This document shows positions 9,053 through 17,847 of a stretch of 64,000 nucleotides of DNA, one piece after another. The notes under the pieces were generated by a model. That model made no database searches. It was not told the origin of the DNA and saw nothing but the letters and a program-made list of their open reading frames with translations. Source of the stretch: a candidate division KSB1 bacterium (GTDB taxonomy: Bacteria > Zhuqueibacterota > Zhuqueibacteria > Zhuqueibacterales > Zhuqueibacteraceae). The stretch is from contig JAPDQB010000001.1 of assembly GCA_034506175.1 (NCBI GenBank), positions 62,001 through 126,000 on the forward strand, written 5' to 3'. Position numbers and translations under genes: made by a program. How positions within the stretch are numbered: position 1 is the first letter of the stretch; each line of letters opens with the position of its first letter.

Positions 9053-9452
9053 CTAACGATTTTCGACGCCAGGAACAGCAGCTTTAACCCGACCACATGG
9101 ACGGTATGATGGTAAAGTCCGGATTGTTCCTCGCTGGCCTCGGCAAAGGCGTGCAAATAACGCCACAGGTTATAAACCAACATCACCATTTGAAAGAACA
9201 CCATGTTGGGAGCAAACGCTTTTGAGGGGATGGCGCAAAGCCCCTCGCGTTGCGCTTCGCCGATTAAACGGTTCGGCACCGCGCCGCCATCATATTCGTC
9301 GATCATGCGATGGGCCGGAGCGGTGATATCGGTGACGAAGATGCGATAGTCGTAATCCGCGTCATCGAAGCGATCAGCCTGCTTCCTGTCGGTATCTTCG
9401 TGTTCTGTTTTAACCTGACGCATCGCCACGAAGCGATAGTCTCCAACACTCT
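9053..9452 (-). pseudogene. C-terminal fragment of IS1380-family transposase
   Basis: The minus strand reads YDYRIFVTDITAPAHRMIDE, then NRLIGEAQREGLCAIPSKAF, then FFQMVMLVYNLWRYL and LKLLFLASKIVS. This is the recognisable C-terminal part of the DDE domain of IS1380-type transposases, including the conserved Glu in the IGEAQREG segment. The N-terminal 300 or so residues, the catalytic Asp residues and both inverted-repeat ends are gone. The fragment fills exactly the gap between the stop of the anchored protein (9052) and the stop of the nucleotidyltransferase (9453). An inert remnant. Confidence 0.8.
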
Positions 9453-10184
9453 TTACTCATTTACCATTCTCGCTTCTCGCCGAATTTCCTCCAATTTTTC
9501 CAACCTTCCGATGTCCCGCCAATAATACTCATCCGTATGAAAGGCCAGAATTTTTTCACCCTCGCCGGCGAGGCGCAAGTAGGTTTGATTGATTGAGAAC
9601 ACCCCGGTCTCACTTATCTTGGAGAAAATTTCCGGCGAGATGACGTGAATGCCGTTGAAAGCCAGGCGCGCGACATTTCCCGACGGCGTTTGTGTCAACA
9701 TTTTTTTGTTTTCCGCCGCGGACTCCCACCCGCAAAGTCTGTCGCGCTCGTCAAATAAAAAATACCGTCCGGTTTGGCGGTTTTGCACGGCCAGCGTTGC
9801 CAGTGCCCCTTTTTCCGCATGATAACGGTACATTTCCCTCAAGTCGATGTTGCTCAACACGTCGACATTGTGCAGAAAAAACGCCTGGCCGTCGTCAAAA
9901 AAATCGGCGACTTTTTTCAAGCCGCCGCCGGTGTCCAACAATTCCGTTTCACGAGAAATTTCAATATGAATGCCGAAATTTTTCCTGGCGCGGAGAAAGT
10001 CCACAATCATGCCGGCGAGATGAAAGACATTGATGACGACTTCAGTACAGCCGGCTTCGATGAGCCGTTTTATGACAATCTCCAACACCGGCGTGCCCTT
10101 GATGTCGATCAGCGCCTTGGGGCAAGTCTCGGTGAGCGGCCGCAACCGGCTTCCCACGCCGGCGGCGAGAATCATGGCTTTCAT
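9453..10184 (-). CDS. Sugar-1-phosphate nucleotidyltransferase (MurU-like)
   Basis: A 243-aa protein starting MKAMILAAGVGSRLRPLTE, the LxxGxGxRLxPLT signature of nucleotidyltransferases. KALIDIKGTPVLE (sugar-phosphate binding) and DVLSNID follow, and the length suits the short MurU type (N-acetylmuramate-1-phosphate uridylyltransferase) rather than the longer GlmU or GalU. The ATG overlaps the stop of the upstream kinase gene (TAATG at 10182-10186), so translation is coupled. In Pseudomonas and others the AmgK kinase and MurU together recycle cell-wall sugars to UDP-MurNAc; the coupling here makes that role likely but unproven. An open frame upstream of this ATG lies inside the kinase gene and is ignored. 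Confidence 0.82.
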   Translation of the reverse strand: MKAMILAAGVGSRLRPLTETCPKALIDIKGTPVLEIVIKRLIEAGCTEVVINVFHLAGMIVDFLRARKNFGIHIEISRETELLDTGGGLKKVADFFDDGQAFFLHNVDVLSNIDLREMYRYHAEKGALATLAVQNRQTGRYFLFDERDRLCGWESAAENKKMLTQTPSGNVARLAFNGIHVISPEIFSKISETGVFSINQTYLRLAGEGEKILAFHTDEYYWRDIGRLEKLEEIRREARMVNE

Positions 10185-11638
10185 TAAATGCTCTTTTTCT
10201 CCTGCTCGCGATGCCGCACTTCGACATTCACGTTGTTGAATTTCTCCCGCAAATGCTTCGCCAACATGCCGGCGCAATAAACCGAGCGATGCTGCCCGCC
10301 GGTGCAGCCGAACGCGACCATCAGATCGGTGAAATTACGGCTTTGATAGTTTTCCACCACCTCGTCGATTATGTCGCCAATGCGGCTTAAAAATTTTTGC
10401 ACGGCCGGCTCTTTTTCAAGAAAGGCAATGACTTCCGGATCTTTGCCGGTGAGCTTCTCAAACGCAGCAAATTTGCCGGGATTCGGCAGGCTGCGGCAAT
10501 CGAAAACGAAGCCGCCACCGTGGCCTTTTTCGTCGGTCGGCATGCCGCGGTGATACGAAAAGCTTTGAATGCGCACGGTGAGCTTCAATTCGACTTCGCC
10601 GAATTGCCGTAAGATCGAAGAAGCGACCAGCCGCTTGAAAACCTGCATCAACGAGGGCAGATCGACCGGCAGCTCGGCGGAACGCAACAACACTTCGAGA
10701 TTGCGAATGGCATACGGCACGCTTTGCAGAAAATGGCTCTTGCGTTCATAAAAACCGCGAAACCCGTATGCCCCAAGCGCCTGCATGATACGGATATAAA
10801 CGTAGCCATGATAATATCGCAGAAAATCGCCGCGGTCGATGGCCGTGAGCTTGGCCGCGGCTTCGAGATAGCGATTGAGCAGTTCGTCACGGATTTCAAA
10901 TGGAAGATCGGCTTTCGCATCGAACAGGAGCGAGGCCAGATCGTATTGCAGCGCGCCTTTGCGGCCGCCTTGATAGTCGATAAAATAGGTCGCGCCGTTT
11001 TTGATCATGATGTTGCGCGACTGAAAATCGCGATAGAGAAAAAAATCACGAGCCGCCGCGAGCAAATACTCGATGAACCGCTCGAAATCATCCTCCAAAT
11101 CCTGCTCGTTGAACGGAATTTGCGCCAGCTTGAGAAAATAATATTTGAAATAATTCAAATCCCAGCGCATCGACTGCCGGTCGAAGCTCGCGCGCGGATA
11201 GCAAAGGCCATAGTCCAGCGTTTTGCCGGCCACAATTTGAAACTGCGGCAAGATATGAACGACCTGCGTGTAAATATCGATAAGCCGCTGCGAAAATCCC
11301 TCGCGCGCGCGCGTCTCGGTCAGCAGTTCGAACAAAGTCGTATCGCCGAGATCTTCTTCCAAATAAAGGCCGTTGTCCAAATCTTCGGCGTAAATTTCCG
11401 GAACCGGCAATCCGGCGCGGCGAAAGTGTTTGGAGAAGCCGATGAACGCCAGGTTCTCCTGCCGGTCGGAATTGATGACGCCGATCACGCTGCGCTGCGT
11501 ATTGTGCAAACGAAAAAGCTTGCGATCCGAGCCGCCACCTTTCAAGGGCGTGACGGCTTCAACCGGCTCGCCAAAATGAGTAACGAAAAGTTTGCTGAGA
11601 GGACTTTCCATGAAATGACGTTGCTGTTTTTTGCTCAT
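10184..11638 (-). CDS. AmgK-like sugar kinase fused to RapZ C-terminal domain
   Basis: About 484 aa with two domains. The first, about residues 15-330, is an aminoglycoside-phosphotransferase-like kinase: GGGSDRKLFRL (ATP loop), YLEEDLGD, then the catalytic FLYRDFQSRNIMI and metal-binding FIDYQGG, as in AmgK. The second, about 350-484, matches the C-terminal domain of RapZ: IQSFSYHRGMP, FVFDCRSLPNPG, AFGCTGGQHRSVY and VRHRE. The RapZ N-terminal P-loop domain is absent. RapZ senses glucosamine-6-phosphate, so the fusion joins a cell-wall sugar kinase to an amino-sugar sensing module. The start is uncertain: ATG at 11638 is used, with ATG at 11611 and a TTG at 11668 as alternatives. Downstream is the coupled MurU-like gene. 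Confidence 0.85.
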   Translation of the reverse strand: MSKKQQRHFMESPLSKLFVTHFGEPVEAVTPLKGGGSDRKLFRLHNTQRSVIGVINSDRQENLAFIGFSKHFRRAGLPVPEIYAEDLDNGLYLEEDLGDTTLFELLTETRAREGFSQRLIDIYTQVVHILPQFQIVAGKTLDYGLCYPRASFDRQSMRWDLNYFKYYFLKLAQIPFNEQDLEDDFERFIEYLLAAARDFFLYRDFQSRNIMIKNGATYFIDYQGGRKGALQYDLASLLFDAKADLPFEIRDELLNRYLEAAAKLTAIDRGDFLRYYHGYVYIRIMQALGAYGFRGFYERKSHFLQSVPYAIRNLEVLLRSAELPVDLPSLMQVFKRLVASSILRQFGEVELKLTVRIQSFSYHRGMPTDEKGHGGGFVFDCRSLPNPGKFAAFEKLTGKDPEVIAFLEKEPAVQKFLSRIGDIIDEVVENYQSRNFTDLMVAFGCTGGQHRSVYCAGMLAKHLREKFNNVNVEVRHREQEKKSI

Positions 11639-11824
11639 TAAATTAGGCAAAAAATCTCTATTTTCCAATTAAAAATTCCATTTGTTGGCGCGCGGCAGTG
11701 AGGCCTTTTTAGGGGAAGTCGGCCCGGCGCGGCAGGATGACGGCGGTGCGTTTTCATCGACGATTTGCATTCGACCGGGCTTGACACTTCTTGCTTCTTT
11801 GCTTGAATTTTCGTACGATTAGTA

Positions 11825-13051
11825 ATGAAACAACATTTTTGTAAATTTAAAACAGAGCTTATGCGATCAAGATTTGAAGAATCCTGCCATTTCAGCCATC
11901 CTTTTATTCGGCTCGGCATCATCGGCGGCGGGCAGTTGGGCCGCATGATGGCGAGCAAAGCCAAACAAATGGGTTTTTTCGTTGCGGTGTTGGACCCGGC
12001 ACCGAATTCGCCGGCCGGGCAATTCGCCGACGTGGAAATCACCGGTGATTTTTACGATCCGCAAAAACTGCAAGAATTGGTTCAGCGCAGCGACATCGCG
12101 ACGTATGATATCGAGCACATCGATGCGCCTTTTTTAAAACAATTGGCGAAATCCGGCTGTCGCATTCATCCCGCGCCGGAAATTTTGGAAACGATTCAGG
12201 ACAAGCTGAGGCAAAGGGAAATTTTCTCGCGCCACGGCATTCCGGCGCCGCGTTTTCAGCGCGCGGATAAAATCGATCTCGCCCTCTGCTTGCGGTTCGG
12301 TTTTCCGGCGGTGCAAAAGCTTCGTTTGGGCGGCTATGACGGCCGCGGCGTGAAGATTTTGTGGACGCCTGATGATATCGATTCCGCGCTGCCCGGCGCG
12401 TCGATGCTGGAAGAATATGTGGCGCTGGAAAAAGAACTGGCGGTGATGGTGGCGCGCAGCCTCAGTGGCGAGATAAAATGTTATCCCGTGGTCGAAATGC
12501 AATTCGCCGCGCCGGGAAATATTTTGGATGTTATCATTGCCCCGGCGCGAATCGATCAACAAACGCAACGGCAAGCCCAGGAAATCAGCGTCGCCTGCGT
12601 CGAAGCGCTGCAAGGCGTGGGGAGCTTCGGCGTCGAGCTTTTTCTATCGAAACAGGGGAAATTGTTGGTGAATGAAATCGCCCCGCGGCCGCACAACTCC
12701 GGGCATTACACCATCGAAGCCTGCGCCACCAGCCAATTCGAGCAGCATCTGCGCGCGATCACCGGCTTGCCGTTAGGCTCGACACAGCTTTTGCAACCCG
12801 CTGTGATGCTGAATCTTCTCGGCGAGCCGGATTTTTCCGGCCCGCCGATGATCGAAGGCTGGCGCGAAACGCTGGCGATGCCGGGCTTGTCTTTTCATTG
12901 GTATGGCAAAGCCGAAACCCGGCCGCGGCGAAAAATGGGGCATGTGACGATTATAAATGAAAACATTGAAGAAGCTCTGCAACAGGCGCGGCGCGTGAAA
13001 GAAATTTGTAAAATCAAAGCAAATCCGAAGTCAAAGCTTTCCGAATTCTGA
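11825..13051 (+). CDS. purK: N5-carboxyaminoimidazole ribonucleotide synthase
   Basis: An ATP-grasp ligase that makes N5-CAIR from AIR, bicarbonate and ATP in purine synthesis. IRLGIIGGGQLGRMM (28-42) is the N-terminal PurK signature; LRLGGYDGRGV and NEIAPRPHNSGHYTIEAC are the ATP-grasp and substrate loops. Length 408 aa, slightly long because of about 28 extra N-terminal residues. The start may instead be the ATG at 11861 (12 codons later), which would leave room for a leader. purE, its usual partner, is not in the window. An IS4 remnant abuts its 3' end directly, so the last dozen residues could be altered. Confidence 0.87.
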   Translation: MKQHFCKFKTELMRSRFEESCHFSHPFIRLGIIGGGQLGRMMASKAKQMGFFVAVLDPAPNSPAGQFADVEITGDFYDPQKLQELVQRSDIATYDIEHIDAPFLKQLAKSGCRIHPAPEILETIQDKLRQREIFSRHGIPAPRFQRADKIDLALCLRFGFPAVQKLRLGGYDGRGVKILWTPDDIDSALPGASMLEEYVALEKELAVMVARSLSGEIKCYPVVEMQFAAPGNILDVIIAPARIDQQTQRQAQEISVACVEALQGVGSFGVELFLSKQGKLLVNEIAPRPHNSGHYTIEACATSQFEQHLRAITGLPLGSTQLLQPAVMLNLLGEPDFSGPPMIEGWRETLAMPGLSFHWYGKAETRPRRKMGHVTIINENIEEALQQARRVKEICKIKANPKSKLSEF

Positions 13052-13054
13052 TAC

Positions 13055-13261
13055 AACTTGTCCCTTGCTATACGCCGCTGTACTTTCAGATTTGAGCCGC
13101 TGCGAGATGGGGCGTTCCGCATCCGGGCTCAAGTGATTCGCCGCCCCGCTCTTGACATGAGCGATGACTTCATCCTGGGTGTGGTCTTCGCTCAACCGTT
13201 GATAGATGAGACACCAGAGCAGAACGATCGGCGTAAATTTGTCCTCATGTTTTGTGAATTA
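13055..13261 (-). pseudogene. Fragment of IS4-family transposase
   Basis: On the minus strand the frame reads KFTPIVLLWCLIYQRLSEDH, TQDEVIAHVKSGAANHLS and ISQRLKSESTAAY, the N-terminal region of a common IS4-type transposase. A stop lies just upstream and the similarity ends at the 3' end of purK, so neither start nor catalytic domain remains. The following 264 bp (13262-13525) hold no gene I can support; only the GGAGTG ribosome site of the next gene is evident at its end. Confidence 0.7.
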
Positions 13262-13525
13262 ACGCCGAACAAAAAGTTGGTGACATTGAGCCGTCGGTGT
13301 GCGGAATGGCCTCTTTCGGATTGTCATTTGGTTCGAAGTTTTGCTTCCGCAATTTAAAGTTTCCAGCGCCGGTGGTGTCGATGGAGAACAGCCTTGAGCA
13401 ACTTTGCAGTGTAAGGAATCCCCCCCTGCAGCGACCAATCTGCACAATAATGTGAAACGTAATTTAAATTGGAATCCATCCGGTTCTTTTGCTGTTGAAT
13501 TTAAAGCATCCCTATTCGGAGTGTT

Positions 13526-16168
13526 ATGAACGCGGAGAAACAACGTCTTGAAGAGTCCCGTCTGAAAAAAGCGGCGTGGAAAAAATGGGGGCCTTATGTC
13601 ACCGAGCGGCAATGGGGCACGGTGCGCGAGGATTACAGCCCGTATGGCAACGCGTGGGAATATGTCTCGCACGACGCGGCGCGCAGCAAGGCTTTTCGCT
13701 GGGGCGAAGAAGGTATCGCGGGAATTTGTGACGAGCGCCAATTGTTGTGTTTTGCATTGGCGCTGTGGAATGGCCGCGATCCGATTTTGAAGGAACGCCT
13801 TTTTGGCCTCACCGGCAACGAGGGCAACCACGGCGAAGACGTGAAAGAGTATTACTATTATCTCGACAGCACACCGACGCATTCGTACATGAAGATGCTG
13901 TACAAATATCCGCAGCACGAGTTTCCCTATGGCTGGCTGGTCGAGGAGAATCGGCGCCGCGGCAAAGACGCGCCGGAGTTTGAATTGATCGATACCGGCA
14001 TTTTCAATGACGATCGTTATTTCGACGTGTTTGTCGAATATGCGAAAGCCGCGCCGGAGGATGTTCTGATTCGCCTCACCGCGCACAATCGCGGACCGGA
14101 AGCGGCAACGCTGCATTTGTTGCCGACGATTTGGTTTCGGAATACGTGGGCATGGGGTTACAATGGCCACAAGCCGAATATGATGGTCACGGCGCGGGGC
14201 GGCATTGAAATCAACCAAACCGATCTCGGCAAAATGTGGCTGCTCTGCGAGGGCGATCCGAAATTTTTGTTCTGCGATAATGAGACCAACATCAAGCGTT
14301 TGTACAACGTCGACGCCAAAGGTTATTGCAAAGACGGTATCAACGAGTACGTTGTGCATGGAAATAAGTCGGGGGTAAATCCGGCACAAATGGGCACGAA
14401 AGCCGCGGCGCATTATGTGTTCAATATTCCCGCCGGAAGATCGGCGGCAGTTCGTCTGCGTTTGACGAATTTGGCGACCTCGACTGATAAAGCTTTTGTC
14501 GATTTCGACGCGACGTTTGCGAAACGTCTCAAGGAGACTGATGAATTTTATGCGGATATACAATGGCAGATGAAAGACGATGACGCGAAAAATGTCCAGC
14601 GCCAAGCCTTTGCCGGAATGTTGTGGTCGAAGCAATTTTACTATTTCGATATTCCGCAATGGTTGAACGGCGATCCGGGGCAACCGCCGCCGCCACCAGA
14701 ACGCAAGCACGGCCGCAACAGCGAGTGGTTGCACCTCAACAACGCCGAAATTATTTCGATGCCGGACAAGTGGGAGTATCCGTGGTATGCAGCGTGGGAT
14801 CTAGCGTTTCACTGCATCCCGCTGGCGATGATCGACGCGGATTTTGCCAAGGAACAATTGGTGCTGCTCACGCGCGAGTGGTACATGCATCCCAACGGCC
14901 AACTGCCGGCGTATGAATGGGCGTTCGGCGACGTCAACCCACCGGTGCATGCGTGGGCGACGTGGCGCGTCTTTCAAATCGATCGCAAGCTCAACGGCGG
15001 CAAGGGCGACATCGTTTTTCTCGAGCGCGTTTTTCAAAAGCTTTTATTGAATTTCACGTGGTGGGTGAATCGCAAAGACGCACACGGCATGAATATTTTT
15101 CAGGGCGGTTTTCTCGGGCTGGATAATATCGGCGTGTTTGATCGCAGTGCGCCGCTGCCAACCGGTGGGCACATTGCGCAGGCCGACGGCACGAGCTGGA
15201 TGGCGATGTATTCACTCAACATGATGCGTATTTCGTTGGAGCTGGCGCTGCACAACCCGACGGTTTATCAGGACATGGCCACCAAGTTTTTCGAGCATTT
15301 TCTTTATATCGCCGGGGCTACGGCAAACATAGGCGGCGAGGGCATCAATTTGTGGGATCAACAAGACGAGTTCTTTTACGACGTGCTGCACCTGCCGAAC
15401 GATGCGAAGATTCCGTTGAAAGTGCGCTCGATGGTGGGTTTGATTCCACTTTTTGCGGTGGAAACGCTGGAGCCGGATTTGCTCGACAAAGTGCCGGAAT
15501 TTAAAGCGCGCCTTGAGTGGTTTCTGAATTATCGGCCGGATTTGGCAAATCTGGTTTCGCGTTGGCATGAGCCTGGTTTGGGCGAGCGTCGCTTGCTCTC
15601 GCTGCTGCGCGGCCGTCGCATGAAGCGCCTGCTCAAACGCATGTTGGACGAGACGGAGTTTCTTTCGGATTACGGCGTGCGGGCGTTGTCGCGCATTCAC
15701 GACGATCATCCTTATGTTTTCCATGTCAACGGCAACACCTTCACCGTAAAATACCAGCCGGCGGAATCCGATTCCGGCTTGTTCGGCGGCAACTCGAACT
15801 GGCGCGGTCCGATTTGGATGCCGGTGAATTATCTCATTATCGAGTCGCTGCAAAAGTTTCATCATTATTACGGCGACGATTTCAAAGTCGAGTGTCCGAC
15901 CGGCTCCGGCAAATTTATAACGATTAATGAAGTCGCGAACGAGCTTTCGCGCCGCTTGACGCGGATCTTTTTGAAAGACGAACGCGGCAGGCGCCCGGTG
16001 CTGGGCTATAGCGAGAAGATGCAAAACGATCCGAATTTTCGCGATTATGTTTTATTTCACGAGTATTTTCACGGGGACAACGGCCGCGGCGTTGGCGCCT
16101 CGCATCAAACCGGCTGGACGGGATTGGTGGCCAAGCTGTTGCAGCCGAGAGCGGCTGAGAAGGCGTAG
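13526..16168 (+). CDS. GH63-like glucosidase (MGH1-type alpha-toroid)
   Basis: An 880-aa protein of the widespread bacterial glucosidase group within the GH63/MGH1-like clan. The N-terminal part carries [18 protein letters not shown] and [17 protein letters not shown], both typical of this group; the C-terminal (alpha/alpha)6 toroid includes [38 protein letters not shown] and [20 protein letters not shown]. Acidic residues in YAAWDLAF and in the [17 protein letters not shown] segment are candidate catalytic groups. No signal peptide, so it works in the cytoplasm, perhaps on glucosyl- or mannosyl-glycerate-like solutes or oligosaccharides. GGAGTG precedes the ATG. No sugar transport or solute genes flank it. 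Confidence 0.85.
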   Translation: MNAEKQRLEESRLKKAAWKKWGPYVTERQWGTVREDYSPYGNAWEYVSHDAARSKAFRWGEEGIAGICDERQLLCFALALWNGRDPILKERLFGLTGNEGNHGEDVKEYYYYLDSTPTHSYMKMLYKYPQHEFPYGWLVEENRRRGKDAPEFELIDTGIFNDDRYFDVFVEYAKAAPEDVLIRLTAHNRGPEAATLHLLPTIWFRNTWAWGYNGHKPNMMVTARGGIEINQTDLGKMWLLCEGDPKFLFCDNETNIKRLYNVDAKGYCKDGINEYVVHGNKSGVNPAQMGTKAAAHYVFNIPAGRSAAVRLRLTNLATSTDKAFVDFDATFAKRLKETDEFYADIQWQMKDDDAKNVQRQAFAGMLWSKQFYYFDIPQWLNGDPGQPPPPPERKHGRNSEWLHLNNAEIISMPDKWEYPWYAAWDLAFHCIPLAMIDADFAKEQLVLLTREWYMHPNGQLPAYEWAFGDVNPPVHAWATWRVFQIDRKLNGGKGDIVFLERVFQKLLLNFTWWVNRKDAHGMNIFQGGFLGLDNIGVFDRSAPLPTGGHIAQADGTSWMAMYSLNMMRISLELALHNPTVYQDMATKFFEHFLYIAGATANIGGEGINLWDQQDEFFYDVLHLPNDAKIPLKVRSMVGLIPLFAVETLEPDLLDKVPEFKARLEWFLNYRPDLANLVSRWHEPGLGERRLLSLLRGRRMKRLLKRMLDETEFLSDYGVRALSRIHDDHPYVFHVNGNTFTVKYQPAESDSGLFGGNSNWRGPIWMPVNYLIIESLQKFHHYYGDDFKVECPTGSGKFITINEVANELSRRLTRIFLKDERGRRPVLGYSEKMQNDPNFRDYVLFHEYFHGDNGRGVGASHQTGWTGLVAKLLQPRAAEKA

Positions 16169-16290
16169 GGCGTGGAGCCAGAAACCTCGTTAACGGAGCC
16201 GGGGAGAGGAACGTATCATATCAGTGACGAGCGGAGAGAAATGAAGTAGTAAAAAAGTAGTGAATCTTCTTCGAGCATTGACTAACTTAC

Positions 16291-16366
16291 ATGATCATTC
16301 CGAAGGAATCTTGTTTCAATCCAGCACTGCCCTCAGCCGGAACAAGATGCTTTCAGCATGACCGGG
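16291..16366. repeat. Imperfect inverted repeat downstream of glucosidase
   Basis: CATGATCATTCCGAAGGAAT with the following CTTGTTTC (16291-16318) pairs imperfectly with 16339-16366 (GGAACAAGATGCTTTCAGCA and following TGACC). It lies between the glucosidase and msrB on the plus strand. It looks like a dispersed palindromic element; a role in transcript termination is possible. Confidence 0.4.
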
Positions 16367-16431
16367 GTGGGTATCCACCAATCTGAGGGATTACAAGGAC
16401 GATTGAAACTTTGACGATCTTGAAGACTTTT

Positions 16432-16983
16432 ATGAACCAGGAAACTTTGCCAAAACGATTATTCGTTCTATCCGTGTTTTTGCTGATCATCTCAGCTTGC
16501 ACGCGCACTCACGAGGAGGCTGCGATGGCCGACAATAAAACCAACTCTGCCGACGCCGGCCCGAAAATCGAAAAGCTGGAAAAACCTCGGGACGAATGGC
16601 GCCGCCTGTTGACGCCGGAACAGTACGCGGTGCTGTTCGAGGAGGATACCGAGTATCCATTCACCAGCCCGCTGAACAAAGAGAAGCGGGATGGAACATA
16701 CATTTGCGCCGCCTGTTATCTGCCGCTGTTTTCTTCCAGCGCGAAGTTTGAGAGCGGCACCGGCTGGCCGAGTTTTTTTCAGCCCCTGAGTGGCCGCCTC
16801 GGCACGAAAACCGACTACAAGCTGATGGTCCCGAGAACGGAATATCATTGCATCCGCTGCGGCGGCCACCAGGGGCATGTGTTCGACGACGGCCCACCGC
16901 CGACCGGCCTGCGTTATTGCAACAACGGCATCGCACTGAAATTCGTGCCCGAGGGCGAGCCGCTGCCACATCTGAGAAATTGA
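16432..16983 (+). CDS. msrB: Lipoprotein methionine-R-sulfoxide reductase
   Basis: Reduces the R epimer of methionine sulfoxide in proteins. Residues 1-23 form a lipoprotein signal (LLIISAC, Cys 23), after which a linker leads into a full SelR domain: RRLLTPEQYAVLFEEDTEYP, zinc cysteines in ICAACYLPLF and HCIRCGGHQGH, SGTGWPSFFQP, and the catalytic Cys in LRYCNNGIAL. All zinc and catalytic cysteines are intact. The start at 16432 is chosen because the signal peptide begins there; an in-frame start seven codons earlier adds nothing. Followed 50 bp later by msrA, also a lipoprotein, implying an extracytoplasmic repair pair. Confidence 0.9.
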   Translation: MNQETLPKRLFVLSVFLLIISACTRTHEEAAMADNKTNSADAGPKIEKLEKPRDEWRRLLTPEQYAVLFEEDTEYPFTSPLNKEKRDGTYICAACYLPLFSSSAKFESGTGWPSFFQPLSGRLGTKTDYKLMVPRTEYHCIRCGGHQGHVFDDGPPPTGLRYCNNGIALKFVPEGEPLPHLRN

Positions 16984-17033
16984 AAATTTAAAATTGTAAA
17001 TTTTCAATTTAAAATTTTGCCAGGAACACTTCC

Positions 17034-17666
17034 ATGAATACGCTCATCATTATTGTTTTGTTATTGTCTGCTTGTCAAACTTCCGAGCAGAACCGACAAA
17101 ACAGCAGTTCTGCTCAAGCCAGTCCGGTTGACAAAAAAAATCTGGCGACCGCGACTTTTGCCGGCGGTTGCTTTTGGTGCATGGAGCCGCCGTTTGAACA
17201 ACTGGCCGGCGTCATTTCGGTGACCTCGGGTTATACCGGCGGCCACAAGCTCGATCCCACTTATGAAGAAGTTTCAACAGGCGGAACGGGACACGCCGAG
17301 GCGGTGCAGGTGGTTTATGATTCAACGCAGATCAGCTACGCCCAGCTCTTGCAAGTGTTTTGGCGCAACATCGATCCGTTGGCGGTGAACCGGCAATTCT
17401 GTGACGGCGGCTCGCAATATCGCTCGGGGATTTTTTATCACAATGAGGAGCAGCGGCGTCTGGCCGAGGAGTCGAAGCAGAAATTGGAGAAGATAAAAAA
17501 ATTCGGCCGGCCCATCGCCACGGAGATTGTTGCCGCAACGGTGTTCTATCCGGCGGAAGAGTATCACCAGGATTATTACAAAAAAAATCCACTGCGCTAC
17601 AAGACATATCGAACCGGCTGCGGACGGGATCGCCGCCTCAAAGAGCTTTGGGGTGAGGCGAATTGA
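17034..17666 (+). CDS. msrA: Lipoprotein methionine-S-sulfoxide reductase
   Basis: Reduces the S epimer of methionine sulfoxide. A short lipoprotein signal ends at Cys 14 (LLSAC). The MsrA core begins at about residue 38 with TFAGGCFWCME, whose first Cys (46) is catalytic; GYTGGHKLDPTYEEVSTGGTGHAEAVQV, DGGSQYRSGIFYH and EEYHQDYY are family motifs. A cysteine near the C-terminus (RTGCGRD) can act as resolving residue. The CAGGAACACTTCC segment supplies the ribosome site. It forms an operon with msrB and is closed by a terminator at about 17703-17754. Confidence 0.92.
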   Translation: MNTLIIIVLLLSACQTSEQNRQNSSSAQASPVDKKNLATATFAGGCFWCMEPPFEQLAGVISVTSGYTGGHKLDPTYEEVSTGGTGHAEAVQVVYDSTQISYAQLLQVFWRNIDPLAVNRQFCDGGSQYRSGIFYHNEEQRRLAEESKQKLEKIKKFGRPIATEIVAATVFYPAEEYHQDYYKKNPLRYKTYRTGCGRDRRLKELWGEAN

Positions 17667-17702
17667 TTGCTTCTGAATTGCAAATCTTCGCAATAATAAA
17701 AT

Positions 17703-17754
17703 CCCCGAACTTCTGAGCATCTTAAGAATGCACCAGAAGTCGGGGTTTTGTTTT
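17703..17754 (+). terminator. Rho-independent terminator after msrB-msrA
   Basis: CCCCGAACTTCTG (17703-17715) pairs with CAGAAGTCGGGG (17734-17745), one bulged base, followed by TTTTGTTTT. The loop is 18 nt. A convincing end to the msrB-msrA transcript. Confidence 0.8.
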
Positions 17755-17847
17755 CTTGGGATGGAAACCCCAAACCCATCAATCGTAATTTCGCCAAGGC
17801 TGCAGGTTAAAATTTTATAATCGGTAAAATTTAATAGAAAATCTTAT

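Noticed and set aside
11781..11819. TTGACA and TACGAT before purK as promoter
   Set aside because: Spacing of 27 bp between the two boxes is too long; alternative TTGCTT-17-TACGAT has a weak -35 box and would leave a leader of only a few bases before the first ATG.
13259..14734. Long minus-strand frame of 491 codons
   Set aside because: Antisense to the GH63-like glucosidase; no domain and composition of a shadow frame.
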